Positions 47,601 through 61,500 of a stretch of DNA of 64,000 bases are shown piece after piece. This DNA comes from Lunularia cruciata. Taxonomy: Eukaryota; Streptophyta; Marchantiopsida; Lunulariales; Lunulariaceae. The notes beneath the pieces were generated by a model, which saw nothing but the letters and a program-made list of their open reading frames with translations, made no database searches and had not been told where the DNA came from. The stretch lies in contig OX419762.1 of the NCBI GenBank assembly GCA_948567375.1, positions 59,315,034 to 59,379,033 on the forward strand, written 5' to 3'. Position 1 is the first letter of the stretch, and every line of letters starts with the position of its first letter. The position numbers were made by a program, and so were the translations under genes.

Positions 47601-50600
47601 AACAACTTAGATGATTTTATATAACTATTCTATAGTAAAAGTATTTTCTATACTTTGTTCTATTCTATACTAAATTATTTAAACTAATATTTGTTTTCAC
47701 TTTGTCTATCAATACATATTTGGTTCAATTAACTTATAAAGGGCAAAAAGATACACGGTTTAGGGTTATATGGTTCCAAGTGGACAACTTTTAGTAGGTT
47801 AGTCTTGCACAACATAAGTTTACTAAAAATATTAAATAATGTAAGAAAAATTAGAAATCATAAATCTCAATTTAATGCAATCTACTCTAATAAATGTTGA
47901 TTCCTTATAGAAGCACAAGCTGAAGTGTTCCAATAATAAACAAAGTATTTATACTTTAATGAGTTGATAACATTATTTTTCTTATCTATGTATTTTTTCT
48001 AAGATTTCATTCTAAAATCACATTTTACCTTAAAATTAAAATTTAAACATTTTTATAATTTATTAGAGAACTTGAAGTTCCAAACAACATATTATGTTTT
48101 ATATGACTCAAACACATAGAGAGTTGATGGACTATAGAAGTATATAATTACTTTCTATTCTAAATATGCTTTAATTTTTGTATTTCTTTAAGTTACTTAT
48201 ATTATAGCTTTTTATGTGATCAGTCTTATAATATCATACAAATACAAAATTATTGAAAATTAATGTATAAATGATTAATCAATTAATTTTTTAACAGTTG
48301 AAACTAAAGGTATTCAAAGTATAATTTACAATAAAATACATACCTAGAACTTGCCTATAAGTTTACCAACAAAGAAGGAAATATCATATCAAATAAATAG
48401 ATACTCATAGAAGTATTTCATCAAATAAATAGATTCTCATAGAAATATTTCATGTACTCAACCTAGATGTAATAGAGTCACAAATTACTAGCATATTTTA
48501 AAACTCAAAATAAAGCTATACTATTTAATATAAAAATGTATAATTTTAAGAATATAACAATCTTAAGATTAAAAAGAACTTAGAAACTATAGGATAAATA
48601 AGTACCCAATCATAAGAATAATACCTAAAATAATACATATACTTAAGTTTATGATTGAGCACAACATTTCCATCTACTAGTCAGTCAAGAGAAACATTTA
48701 TTAGTCAACTAAAATATATATTTATTTGTCACATAGTAATTAGTAAGGCTTGAGTGTTTAATAACAATAGCATCAAGAATAGTAATAGTAACCTTAGTAA
48801 TATTTGTTCAAGCTAAGGCATAAGATATAAGCTAGGCAAGGGTTGGATGGCATCAATGAGTGTGGAATAAGCTAAACTACTGTGAGTTAAAAGATAAACT
48901 CATACAAAACTAGATTGAGTAAATGGATTAACTAGTGTATTTGAGGTTAAGATTATATTAGTAAAAGAAACACTAAAATCCAGTATTTCAATATCTAAGT
49001 GATTGTGTTAATTGAGAATGATTAAAATATTTATTAATGCATTAATGGAGTATGTCTCTTGTTAATAATAGATATCTATAATAAATGTTACTTAAAGTGA
49101 ACTAAGATAAGACTTCAAACAGTAATATTTTATCTAAATAGTTGGTACATACATTTAAGAACATTATTTACGTAACGAGGTATTTAAATTCACAAGATAT
49201 TTATAAAGATAAGACAAATAAAGTGTATGCATAAGTTAAGTTATACAAGCCTACTTAAAGAAGAAATCAGATGTTGAAGACTTCATCTTTCATATGCAAA
49301 TATTTTGCATTTGAGGTTTTATAATTTGTTAATATTTATCAAATTTAAATATATTGAATTCTTGATATTGCATACCTTTTCTTATATATCATAAAGAGCA
49401 AGTTCAAGGCTTTTCAAGGTCTAAATGAAAGTTACATACTAAAAGAAGAGTGTACAATTTGTTAATAGGTCATTGGTACTTTGTTGCTTATTGATTACAC
49501 GTACTTTTTAAGGCTAAAGCTCATATTTTTTCAGGATGTATGTTATGTATATTATATCTTGACTCTCCATTGTCTTGAAAATTAGTTAAAAGCAAATAAA
49601 CTTTAAAATTAAATCTTGAATTTGAGCTTTATCATACGTAACAATACTTAAAAAAGCATATACACTAAATTTTCATTGCTAGATAGAAAGTTATTTGATA
49701 TCCAACGTGTATTTGAACATTAGAATTGATAATAATTTTTTCTCAAAGATTATGGCAGTTAAAATTAGATTTGCTAGTGTATATAATCATGCTTTTGCCA
49801 AATAATAATCTTCTTATAAAGAAATCAAAATCTTGGTCAGAGTACTCAATTCTTCAATTTAAGCTGGGTTTATTAGAGGAAAGAGGAGCAAAACAATTCT
49901 TGTACATTGAAGTACATATCCGCTACAATACACAAACTTTCAACCTATGCATTTGTTCATATGTAAGTTTATTTATCTTTCACATCTATAACTTCATGCG
50001 CAAAAACTAATGCTAATGAGCTAAATTGGTTATCTCCATTATTATTATGTTAATTTCACATAAACAATATTATAACATGACATATATGAACACTGTGAAA
50101 TGTTGTCAAACCAAATGTGATATAATTATCTAAATTATCACCTATCAAGCACATCAACATTAGCACAATCTCTATTTAGAGCACCATGAAATCAAATATG
50201 TACTCTAAAAAAACAAATACTATAACATAATAGATAAAAGCAAAAATGCATCATATGCTCATAGATTTTCTGCAATATTTTAGTTCTTCTTGAAAAAAAT
50301 TCTTTGGAGGTTTGCCATTAAGATATCAATAAAATTCAAACTACAAAGTAAGCAAAATAAGTACTAAGTAAGCAAATTCTTGATGTTCTTTTGATGCTTA
50401 CATTTAGGATTACTAGTTAAATTGTGAAGCTAAATTATTAGAAAAGATAAGTTTGAAAGATGTATTTTTATTCACACCTCGAACTATTCAAATAAAAAAC
50501 ATGTAAGACTTGTTGGACATAAAGTATTAATAAGTGTAATACAACTTTTCATTTATTCATTTCATTTTCATTTTGCTAATGATTGTAAAAAATAAATAAA

Positions 50601-50985
50601 GTGATCATGCAAAAATCCAGTAACAATTTTGGACTAGATTGATTACTATGATGATAATAAATTCAATACTTGTTTTTAGTTTACAGATTATGTTTTGATT
50701 GACATTTAAAGGATACAAAAATTATTAATGTCAAGAAACAAAGGACAAAGTCAATAAGCAAAATGTTGGAATACAAGCTTTTTTCTTGCAATTACTTACT
50801 AGTTAATCTTAATTGTAACAACTATGACATGTATATTATCTATCGAGTATATTATCTATCGAGCAAAACTTAGTTAAGTCATGGAAGTATATGGGAGTTT
50901 GGAGGTTGAAAATATATGGGTTTAAAGTATAATAGGCACACAAAGGGTAGAAACACTGAATTGGATGTTGGTACCCTAAACCGTG
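41691..50985. other. AT-rich desert, left part
   Basis: About 9 kb of strongly AT-rich sequence with no gene, RNA gene or intact element recognised. It contains an AT dinucleotide run at about 45779-45797 and a dispersed repeat at about 45305-45405. Frames of 60-94 codons here (for example 46409-46615, 49726-50010) look random. Confidence 0.65.
45305..45405 (-). repeat. Dispersed repeat copy 1 (inverted)
   Basis: On the minus strand it reads GTGTAGAAATAATAAAGGATG then GGAAGACACCATCAAG and ends with TGGGGCTAAGCCCCAATA. A closely similar copy is at about 55956-56055 on the plus strand. It is probably a fragment of a transposable element. Confidence 0.65.
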
Positions 50986-51345
50986 TTAAATATGAAGCTT
51001 CTTGAGAAGCAGTCTTTTATAAGCCATGAACTTGGCATGCAATCTAAAGTCAATAAACTTCCCAAGAAATTTCCTTCTAGAAGCAAACTACTTGGCATGC
51101 AAGCTTAAGCTAGCCATAAAGCTTCCTAAAAAATTCCTCTTAAAAGTTGCCACTTTGCATATAGATTCCCTGATGGTTGGAAGATACCAAGATGCTTCTT
51201 AGATAATTATAGAATATCATTGTAATCCTTGGCTTATATGGCCTATTTTTAATCCTTGGCTAATTTGGCTATATGCTACTTTGTAAGTCTCAACCAACTT
51301 CTATGTAAACTCCATATTCTTTTAGAAATATTCTATTCATATCTT
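50986..51345 (-). repeat. Second copy of the LTR-like sequence of 1190-1560, inverted
   Basis: Read on the minus strand it shares AATATGGAGTTTA, GCCAAATTAGC, GCTTGCATGCCAAGTAG and GCTTCTAGAAGGAA with 1190-1450, in the same order. Divergence is substantial. It has no adjacent pol sequence, so a solo LTR or LTR remnant is likely. Confidence 0.6.
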
Positions 51346-54300
51346 GTGCTTGATATGAGTGTAATGAAAAATTTAGCTAGAATAAAACACAAGTAAGTTT
51401 CTCAAACACTTATAATCAAGAAATTCATAGTTTTCTACTCTGCTTGAAAGGTACCATATTTCCATGTTTACAAGCATAAAATTGGAACAATTAGTGTGAT
51501 AAACTTTATTACTTCAACTTTCACCATATCCACTATATTATAAAATCTATATTTGTGATAGCATGAATAATTCAATCATTTAGTAACTGAATTTATTATA
51601 GAATATGGCATAAAATTTACACAAGTTAAGCAATAAGTTCTCACATCTAATATAGACTTTGTGCCAAGTAATAAACCTAATCAATCTATGCCAAATGTGA
51701 ACCTTGACTCTCCAAAAGACTGCCACTTAATTTTATATAATAATATAAATAAATAAATAATTATAATTTATTAAGAACTAAACTAACGTAATATTGATGT
51801 TTTCTATCAAAAAGGTTAATTTTTAACGACAAATTATTATGAAATGATATTTAAGATAGCAATATTTGTTGGACAAACAAGATATTTACACTATGGTCAT
51901 CTTCATAGTACTTTGCTTGCGATTGACATGGTTACTCAATATCATAATACTAATCATATTCTTATAATTTTTATTAAATTTCATAAAAGGGGTTATTTAT
52001 TGTTGTTATTAATTATACTCTTATAAACAACCTTTTTATTTGCATTCCAAATACGTATTCAGTCCAAGTTTATGTTGTAGATTGTATTTAATTTGTAGTG
52101 TGACTTATTTGCTCTTTATATTTTTCAAAGAAAATTGTATTTTTACTCTTATTATTAGATTGGAATACTTTTTCAATAACAGTTTTTTCTGAATTAACCG
52201 TACTTCTCAAAAGGCTTTCAAATCTAATAATTTGCAAACAATAGTGAACATAGCTATTAACTTTTGCTGAACAAAGTTTTTATTATATTTAGGTCTACCT
52301 TCATACTAAATTCAGGATTTATATGGTTGGAATGACTAAATAAGGATAAAAAGGTTAACTTATATAGAATTCTATGTAAAGCAAGTTATCTTAATGGTAA
52401 TAATAGATATATGATGAAAAAATATAAATGAAATCTCATAAAAGTCAATATGAATATATATTTATGGAATTGGTAGCAATATAATAATGGTATAAATACT
52501 ACTTATTTATTTAATGATATCAATTTCACTTGAATAAATCCTTTATGCTTCTTGATCATGGACATATTCAATAACTGTGTTTATAATTATCTTTAGAAGG
52601 TGTACTTACTTAATTTTTCATTAATTTTGTATTTTACTCCTCCATAGCACAAATATATTTGGTATAAATTTTTGGCCTTCTTCTCAAACATTTATTTTAA
52701 CTTGGTCTACTTATGTGTATCTTAACTTTATTTTTTATTAAGATCAATCCCAAAATCTCTATTTAAGGTTGTTGTTATTGTCAAGTTATTTGTCTATTGC
52801 AAGTTTGATATTGTATTATAATTATGTTTAAAATCTAAGAAATGAATATTTCACTAAAATCATCATTGCTTGAAGTAATATGAGCCTTTTATAATAACAT
52901 GGTTGATACATTTTATGTGATGCATTCTTGGGGAATCTAATTTATCTGAGTCACTTTTTAGTCCAATATATGTGCATTAATTCAAATCATTTAAACATAT
53001 TAATCATAGATTACATTCTTCCAAAAATCTTTACCATCCATACTTATCTTCAATGGCAAGTTGCTATTAACGTTCCTTGTAAATGTTACCTTCAGCTATA
53101 AGCTTTTGTTAACTATTATACTAGCCATTGTCCCTGATTAGATAAGATATCTATATTAGAGCTCATACTCTAGTTTTGAGTGACCAAATATGATTACGTC
53201 TATGCTTCTTTGCTTTTCTGTTATTACTAAATATTTTATAGTTTATATTCAAATGAAATTTCTTTTCAAGATATGAAGTAGATTCTAAGTTACACGTTCC
53301 TCTATACTGCAATAAAAACTAAAGAGAAAAGTGTCTATATCAAGCAATGGAGTAAAATATATATGATATTTATAAATAAATAAATAAAGAAAGAGAGAGA
53401 TATATATATAGCATGTATAATACATGAATTGTAGAAATTTGGAGCTCTTATACACATAATACATGGATTTTGGGTTTCAATAGCTCTTTGGATTTACTCA
53501 ATAATCTTACAGATTGTTTGTCTATTTTTAATATTATAACTTAAATTGGATCAAAGGTTCTATTGTCTCCAAAAGCAGAGCTTTAATGAGGTGAAATCAA
53601 GGCTCAAATAATTTAATATAGGTTAGCCAACTCAAAAACCTTACATCCATAACATTTCATCTACCTCTAGCTAACTTGTACATCTGGGTAAGAGTTACAT
53701 TCATCGAGCTTATAAAAGCAAAGTTTAACTTACGTTTTGGTTATTTAAATAATACAACTAAAGCTGTTACACTGCTTAAATTCAGTGAAGAGTTTGCAAA
53801 CATGGTTCATTTAGGTCATTACATATCAAATATATCCTAAAAATAGACCTTGAATACATTATAACAAATTTTATTTTGTGAAATAATATTATAGATTTAG
53901 AATTCAATGAGTTATAAATCATTTCTTGAAGCTACAATAGAAAACATTTAAAAATTATGGTAATGTTTGGTATTTATAAATTTTGTTTTTCAATTAAATC
54001 TTTGCATGGACTGTTTATATAAGATGTATCATAAAAGTAGCTAGGTTATTTTAATACATTTAAATGGGACATGCTTGATAATTACCACAATCCCAATACA
54101 ATATAATAAGTATTAATTATATAACAGTTTAAAATAAATTTTATAGAAATATAAAATATGATTTCAAGACTGTCACTTCCAAGCATTACATTAATAATAT
54201 TATTCATATTTGTATGAAAATTAAGATGAAATTTTTTTATGTTCTTTAGGATGATCACATAGATATTAAAATTAAAAAATAGTTTTTTTTATCATAATAA

Positions 54301-55465
54301 TGGACAAAGGTTAAGTTTACTAGTTTTGCTTGTATGAAAACTTTCTACAGATTGTTGTTGTTTCATTAACATAAATCATTTCATCCAAATTTCCTTTTGT
54401 ATTCATTTCTTCCATATTAATTTTATAAATGAATTAAAATATAGTTGGACATGATATAAAGTATAGTTATTAGCTAGTGGTTATTCCTATTTAAGTTATT
54501 TATATATTACTATTCTATAATTTAGAAATAATATGAAAAACATTTTTTTCATAAAGAGAGATATAGATATGTTAATAAATATATGATGAATAATATGCAG
54601 TGTGGTTAATCGATTCCATCACTATTGTGATAATTTGAAATTAAAAGAACTATCATAGACAAAAAGTAAGAGCAGCTTGTATCAACTCAAGCAACCATTA
54701 TCTGACTGTTCCTTATTGAGAAATTCCAAAGAAAACTAATTGTAAAATCCTATTCCTAAATAGTGATCCTGAACATAGCTCCTTTTAATAAAAGTTTCTA
54801 TGCTCATATTTCTATGGGAGGAAAAAGTATTTCGAGTTCATGCAAGAAGCAAGCAAAGTAAGCTTTAATTAGTTTGTGCAAATGCGTGCTTGATGGTAAT
54901 ATTTCCAAGCTCTAATTTCGGTAGGGTTCACAGCATTAGTAGTCAAGAGATGATCGATTGTCCTAAAAAATGACCTCATAATCAGATAGACAGGTCTTTT
55001 CAGTAACAAGTCTAGATCCGAATTACAGATAAAACTAGTAAAAGATGTTTGAAAGGTATGAAGGAGAGAAAGAAGAGTCCCCTCGGTTAGATAAGATTAA
55101 CTACTATATTTACTTGTTTTCTATTTATTGCCAATAGCCTTTGGATTCCACAAGCCATCGGCTCAGCTTGTTTTTGGTTGAACTCCATCTTCCAACCAGG
55201 TCTTTTATCAACGTTCTCTTAGATTCTTGTAATCAAACATGATACTTAATTTGTTGCATGTGTATAGTAAACTTCAGTATCGTGCCTGGTCACAAAAATA
55301 AAGCATGCATAGTACAAACTAGATATTTTATAGGTTATATTCAGAACAAAAATTAAATTTCACTAAAACTAAAATCTGTAACTTCTTATTTATATATGTC
55401 ATGAAAAATAAGTTTAGATAAGAAGTTCATCATCTGATTTTTTACCACAATAAATAAATAAGATT
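51346..55465. other. AT-rich desert, right part
   Basis: About 4 kb of low-GC sequence with no recognised gene. Simple repeats occur at about 51746-51762 (AAAT type) and 53376-53412 (AAAT, then GA, then AT). Confidence 0.6.
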
Positions 55466-55609
55466 TCCTTCATGCTTTTGGTTATCAATATGCTTACATT
55501 GGCTGATCGACTGGGTCAGTTCTGCGCTAAGTACTCGTCCTTCATGCTTTTGGTTATCAATATGCTTACATTGGCTGATCGACTGGGTCAATTCTGCGCT
55601 AAGTACTCG
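55466..55609. repeat. 72-bp tandem duplication
   Basis: Units 55466-55537 and 55538-55609 each start TCCTTCATGCTTTTGG and end AAGTACTCG. They differ at one base (CAGT against CAAT), so the duplication is recent. Confidence 0.92.
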
Positions 55610-55955
55610 TCTTACGAGCACATAATGCTAAGTTGAGGATCATGTTATAAGACTTGAGATGAGACTAGATATATCCTTATCATATTACATAGTTTATAGG
55701 AGCTGACTTTCTGTCGGGAATAGCAAATGATAGGCTGCCTAGCTTACTCAGAAATTTCTTTTATTTTTAACTTTAGCATGACGAAATTACTGTTGTATGA
55801 TGTAATGTACGATTGTGAGAACATACTTAGACAAACAAGGAAAAGATTTACTTAGATACATCTTAGATACTTAGATAATCCTATGATATTTTAGGCACGA
55901 TAAGTACATGTATGTACTTCATTGTACTACTTTAAGAGAGAAAGGACAACCGTGT

Positions 55956-56055
55956 AGAAATAATGAAGGATGGGAAGACCCCATCAAGTCTCACAAGGGA
56001 GAGATGAACAAAAAAGTAAAATGTGGTTAAGCCCCAATAGAGTCTATATGAGAAA
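55956..56055 (+). repeat. Dispersed repeat copy 2
   Basis: GTGTAGAAATAATGAAGGATG, then GGAAGACCCCATCAAG and TTAAGCCCCAATAGAG, matches copy 1 at 45305-45405 in the opposite orientation. A shorter related piece, GGATGGGAAGACCTCATCAA, is at about 56718-56738. Confidence 0.65.
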
Positions 56056-56305
56056 TCTACCCCATTGCACTTAGGATATCAAAGCTTTGCAAGTAGTGTG
56101 GTTTACAAACAACTAGAGCATCCAAATCTACCCCATTGCACTTAGGATATCAAAGCTTTGCAAGTAGTGTGGTTTACAAACAACTAGAGCATCCAAATCT
56201 ACCCCATTGCACCTAAGATATCCAAATCTACCCATTGCACCTAAGATGACCGAGCTATGCAAATAGTGTGGTCTATAAACAACTAGAGCATCTGAAGCAA
56301 TATCA
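56053..56305. repeat. 71-bp tandem repeat, three to four copies
   Basis: The phrase AAATCTACCCCATTGCAC recurs at 56053, 56124 and 56195, with a shortened variant at 56224. CAACTAGAGCATC closes each unit. The first two units are almost identical; the later ones are diverged and one is partly deleted. Confidence 0.88.
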
Positions 56306-59300
56306 CCTAGTGTGATTGCTCTCCTAAAAAAATACCAAATTTCACTTCTGAAGCATATCAATTAAGAACTTCAATTTCGAAGATTCTTTCTTCCCTAACT
56401 GGGATAAAGTAAGCAGAGACGATTATAAGTCCACGCTATAATAGATTGCGCCACAAACTATGAGGGCAAGGACCTATTGTACTGTTTGGACTTTATATAT
56501 TGCCAACTGCTAACTAACGATTCGGTAAGAAAAGAATTCCAACGAAGAAACTACGAGCAAGTCCACTCTTTTAGCAACAGAACCTCCTTCACCCTTTCTT
56601 TCTAAAGTTACGAGGAAAGCAAATAATTACTAGGATATGGTGCAGTTCCGCAGATCTGTGAAGAGGTGAGGTCAAAACTCATTCCGTGTTAAAAAAAGAA
56701 AGAAAAGGGGACCGCGAGGGATGGGAAGACCTCATCAATTCTGTGTTAAAAGGGATAACTCAAAACTCAATTAGTCATTATTCACTAAACGCACGAAATT
56801 TACCCTCAGAAATAAAACATGAGTATGAAAACAAATAAGTCCATCATATATATGTCTGAGCACATATATATGTCTGAGCACAGGGAGACATAATGTCCTT
56901 ATGCTGGAGTATGCAAGACATACAATACTATGTTTTAAAAGTAGTGTTCTGCATTAGAACTAGTAGAGCTGACCTTATGTATTATAATTATAGGTTTTAG
57001 AGGATTAGGACTGGCTAGAACCCACCTACTGTATTAGGAACTAGGTAGGTATGGACGACTTCACAAGATAGAAGAGGGAAGTGGCAATTTATTGACTACG
57101 ACAGGATACTTCTTATCATTGTTCTCGTGGATTGTAAATAATTTATTATTTAAAGGCATTTCAGTTAGGAGGGGTTAGTATTCGTTTGACTGTACCTAGT
57201 AAGCAGAAATTGTACCTGCATATTCAACAGTTAAATTTGATTTCCTCCTTGAATCAAAGTTAACAAATGTTTCATGATAACCCTTGCTACACAGCGGCAA
57301 GTTCACTGTCACCACACACACCGGAGGAACTACGCCATAGAGTAAAAAATCGTTTGTTATCTAGAGAGTCAAACGATTGCCAACCTCATTCCACTGTTGT
57401 ACTTGGGTGGGCTGGCCCATCTTGTTTATATTTCGTAGGAAGGAAGAACCCTAACGTAGAAATAAGAGTAGGCGTGTTCTGTTTTGTTTGAGTCAATCAT
57501 TCATTGCCCTCAACTGGTCCCATCATCCTTTTCCTCTACTCAAAAGAGGAGACTGTGGACTCTAACTTTTGTTTGTTTTTCAACAAAGGAAAAAGAGGGT
57601 GAGCATGTCTTATTGGATTGTTGTGAATGGATATTGCCTGTAGTTCCAGACATCGTGTGGAAGAGACGGGAACGACAGTAATGGTCTTTCTAGCGCCTGC
57701 TCCTACATCGGCAGGTTAATCGCAACCCGTGATTTCGGTGCTGACGGTATTAGCCCGAAAATTGCCGAGACGTTTGACAGTTCAAGAGACTGTGTCCAAC
57801 GAGAATACTGAAAGCGAAAGACAGGAGGTGGAAGCGGGGGAAGATAGACGTGCGATTCGAGCGTTAATAGCGAGCGCGGGGATTGCAGCGAGGATAAGAA
57901 TCGCGAACGGAGTCAATATCGCGAACGCATAGGAAGTCACGTCGCCCGGAGGCGTGCCGCACGATATCTTCCCGCCATGTGGCGCCCCTCGTGTACTTGA
58001 AATTCATTATTGCCGCCTTCTCGGCTCTCGTAGCTTGCTGGCTCAACACCCTATATCCGGTCACCAGCCCTTGCCTCAACGCGTGATGAGAATGGAGTGA
58101 CCGGGCCGTTATGTTAGCTAGGGGTTAGACCGACGGCTGGGATCTGGTGTCTGGTCAGAGATTGGGGGACAAATTCGACGGATGGGAGATCGCACGGCTT
58201 GACCACAACAATGACAGTGGAGGCTCCTGCAGCTCTCGCTTACGATCTCTCTTGGAGAAACTTCTTTCCAGGGAACCGTCAGATGCGTATATTGGAGAAG
58301 ATCTTCATTCAGACCCTTTTCGGTCGGCGATGGAAGGATGCCGGAATTAGGAGCCAACGACTAGATCTCACCAGCCTGCATTAAGTCCTCGAAATGAGAG
58401 ACCTCCGGAATTTGTCTAATCGATGATCCGTCCCGATTGGATGTGCGCCGTGGATATGCGGGGATCGAGGTAAGTCGGAGTGTGAAAAGACAAGTAAAAA
58501 CCCGAATGTCAGGGGTTTTGGTAGGGTTTTTCGGGAGAGGATGGGAGAATCGACGGCCAAAGGTTTCCCGCCAAAATTGCTGCAATGTGTTTAGGCAGGG
58601 TTAAGGGGGGAGTAAAGTGGGCGGGAAGGTGAAAGAGGCTTTTGGACGTCAGAAGTGAAGAGAGGGGTTTGAAAGTTTGAAAATAGATTTGCCGGTGAGC
58701 TTTAAATTTGAATGTTTGAAAGTTAGAGCAAGGAAGTAAAGTTTTTCTTTAAGCCGACCGGGCAGACCGGTTGCTTGTAACGGGAAGTGTTTCCGGTCAG
58801 CCGGTTCACCCTTGCCGCTCACCTCGAACCCTCACCCGTGCCCTTCGAAGGCCTTCTCAGAGCCTACCTTCTTTCCCTGTCGTCTCACACTTCCTCCCAC
58901 TCTCTCTTGTCGCAACTACGCTTTCCTCCTTCGCCTTGGCTTCCCCTTCCGTCTGTCTGTCCTTCCTTGCTTGCCTTACCCTCTTCTCTTCACGTATGTT
59001 TCTCTCCCTTCGCTTCGACCATTGCTCTGTGTGTGAGTAGTAGTGAGTCCTCACGGTCTCGCTTCTCCTCCATGTGCTTAGCCTTCGTATTCTGTGCGGG
59101 TTGAAACATCGGCCGTGGCGGTTTGGATTCGTTACTACGCACGCCGCTCGTGAGTAAGGTGATTGAATACCTATCTCGATTGCTTTCCTCCTTATTTTCC
59201 ATCTCGTGCGCTCCATAGGATTTGAGTGCATAAACTTCGTTCATTTTCCATCGTGTCGAGAGGGTCCTTTTTATTATCGTGGGTGTGGCCTACGCCGACG

Positions 59301-60133
59301 CTTCAGTGTGGAAAGATATTCATCTCTCAGGTCTTGAGGTGGAGTCGCTTGGAGGCGAGGAGCTATTTTTCTGCAATTTACCTTCGATTCTACAGGTGAT
59401 TTTGATACTGTTGTGCGTAGGATTTTTTGTCTGGTCAAGGAACACATTACCTTACTTCTGAAGCAGCATGATGTTGTAAATAGCGCCTTAAGCCGTCCTT
59501 GACTGCATTTCTTCACGTATATTTCAGACCCCTTCGACAACAAGGCAATACTTGTTAAGTTCTGTTGTCACATGTTAGATCAGGCTATTACTGATACAAG
59601 TAGTCCATCTGTCAGCGTATACGTGTTATTCAGTCTAGTGTCAAGAAGCTATCTGTCATCGGTTGGTCCTTTAGACGGATGTGTAAGGTATTGAAAAGTA
59701 GACAAACCCGCTTTCCTACTACCGTATTCTTTCTTCATGGACCCTTCTATCATATCCTTGTCACATGATCTACTATATTTGCACCAAGCATGCGATGTCT
59801 TCTGCATATTATTCCTCCTTGCAGGAATAGTCTTAAGACTACTAGTATTAATGTACAGTAGGTTTCGTAAGCCATCATGCTTCTTTCTCTTAGTTTATCA
59901 CATTGCAACTGTGCTCTCCGTCAGTATTTGAGTTTCTCATCAAACAAAGACCTGGTCATATTAATCGTTCTCTTTCTGGTGGTTCTGTTCTCTGAAGCGA
60001 GCTTCCACAGCTTGGAAGTTCGAAGTGTGGCTTCGTAGTTCATGCTGTTCTAGACTAACCTACTTGAAGCAGTAGCTGAGTGACTTACTGAATGTGATGT
60101 TTGATGATATGCAGTGCACTGTGAGCGTTTACA
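56306..60133. other. Intergenic DNA and upstream region of the HMGB gene
   Basis: AT-rich until about 57.2 kb, then GC-richer. Frames at 57267-58384 on both strands have no recognised domain. From about 58770 a pyrimidine-rich stretch (many CTT/CCT) on the plus strand resembles a plant 5' leader, and the region up to 60133 probably contains the promoter and one or more noncoding first exons of HMGB. Confidence 0.4.
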
Positions 60134-61500
60134 ATGAAGGATACCGGAAAGGCGAAGAAAGGAGCGAACACGAGAGTAGTGAAAGAGAAGACAAGTAAAG
60201 TGGTTGACAAGTGAGTAATTAGGCATTTTGAGTCGCGATTTTATTGTTGGAACAGGTTGTTTGTCAGACCCGCTCTTATGAAGGGAATTAGTTCAGCGCC
60301 GCTTCCCGTCAATTTAAGTTTTTTGAGGTGGATTTCAGGGATATAAAGAAACGAAAGGCGGTCGTGAAAGAGGCTAAGCCAAAGAAGCAAAGGAAGTCCA
60401 AGAAGGCCACTAAAGCCGCGAAGGATCCCAACCAGCCCAAGAGGCCACCGACTGCCTTCTTTATCTTTCTGTAAGAATATCCCCTGACATTTCTAAAAGT
60501 GATTCATCAGAGTATTTGGTTTTTCTATCTGGCTTGTTCCAGAATGATCGTGCGGACTGTCCCATAGAATATTAGCTTTTTCCTGTTCGAGCATGTTACT
60601 GTCTCCTGAATGTTGTTTTGTTTTGCTGTCTTTGGAGTAGTGATGAGTTCAGGAAGTCATTCAAGGAGGATCATCCCGAGGCCAAGGGTGTAGCTGTGGT
60701 AAGTGCGGAACTCCAAACATCTTTGTCTGGCCCTCGCTTTGAATATCACTTGTGTTATTTGGCTTCTGCTGATACACAAGGTCCCACTGATATTCTCTGT
60801 CCTATTGCACAGGTCGGGAAAGCTGGAGGAGAGAAATGGAAAGATATGTCAGAATTTGTGAGTTTTTATCGCCTTTCGTGTCACGCCATTTGTGTGTTCG
60901 TTTCACTTCTGTGGCTTGGAAGAAGTAACGGAGTTTAACTTTGGCGTTCTGGAACTCTTCAGGAGAAGGCGCCTTATATCGCAAAGGCGCAACAGAAGAA
61001 GCAAGAGTATGATAAGTCAATGTCTGCTTACAAGCAAAAGCAGGTACGCGATTATAATTCGTTCCGTCGCTAGTATTCGTATAAGCTTGTCAAGTGTTGA
61101 CCCATCCCTTCTGACTGCACGGTTTTTTTCCATCGCCCGCTTATTATTCCATTGTATGGTCCACTTCGTGGCTGTTGCAGTTCTTTTGTGGGAAATGAGT
61201 CGACTGTCACGTCCAATACTCTCTCTGGTTGTTCTCACTGAAAGGCCTGCCTTGTTCGTAGGATGACGAGGAGGATGACGAAGGAACTCCCGAGGAATCA
61301 GACAAGAGTAAGCAATCTGAGATCAATGACGACGAGGACGAGGCTTCAGAGGTGAGCCTAATATAGCTCTCGTTGTTGGAACTAGCTTGATTACCTCATA
61401 AAAATTGGATATAGTCTATTTACCTTCGTGATTGCGATCTGACTTTTTTCTTAATCGACTGTCTGTGCTGCAGGAAGAGGATGAAGACCTAGACGATTAG
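60134..61500 (+). CDS. HMGB-type chromatin protein, single HMG box
   Basis: Seven exons: 60134-60210, 60339-60470, 60641-60698, 60813-60857, 60963-61043, 61262-61351 and 61474-61500, with GT-AG introns and agreeing phases, giving 169 residues. Residues 1-54 are Lys-rich. The HMG box spans about 58-127: PKRPPTAFFIFLDEFRKSF, then VGKAGGEKWKDMSE and EKAPYIAKAQQKKQEYD, with the expected aromatic and basic positions. Residues 132-169 are an acidic tail ending EDEDLDD. This is the standard layout of plant HMGB proteins, nuclear non-sequence-specific DNA-bending factors. The stop is TAG, which shows TAG is a normal terminator in this host. Confidence 0.93.

Noticed and set aside
47753-50985. 14-bp inverted pair ACACGGTTTAGGGT at 47753 and its complement near 50972, with a TTTAGGG motif
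   Set aside because: A 14-bp match somewhere in 64 kb is expected by chance, there are no target repeats, and single TTTAGGG units are not telomeric arrays.
46409-52026. 60-94 codon ORFs in the AT-rich desert
   Set aside because: Composition is that expected of random AT-rich translation (Ile, Asn, Lys, Leu, Phe, Tyr); no motifs.
57729-57932. Ala/Arg-rich 67-codon ORF
   Set aside because: Low complexity and no homologous motif; likely chance frame.
58118-58384. Short ORFs on both strands in the GC-richer region before HMGB
   Set aside because: No domain, no splice-consistent extension, overlapping antisense frames.
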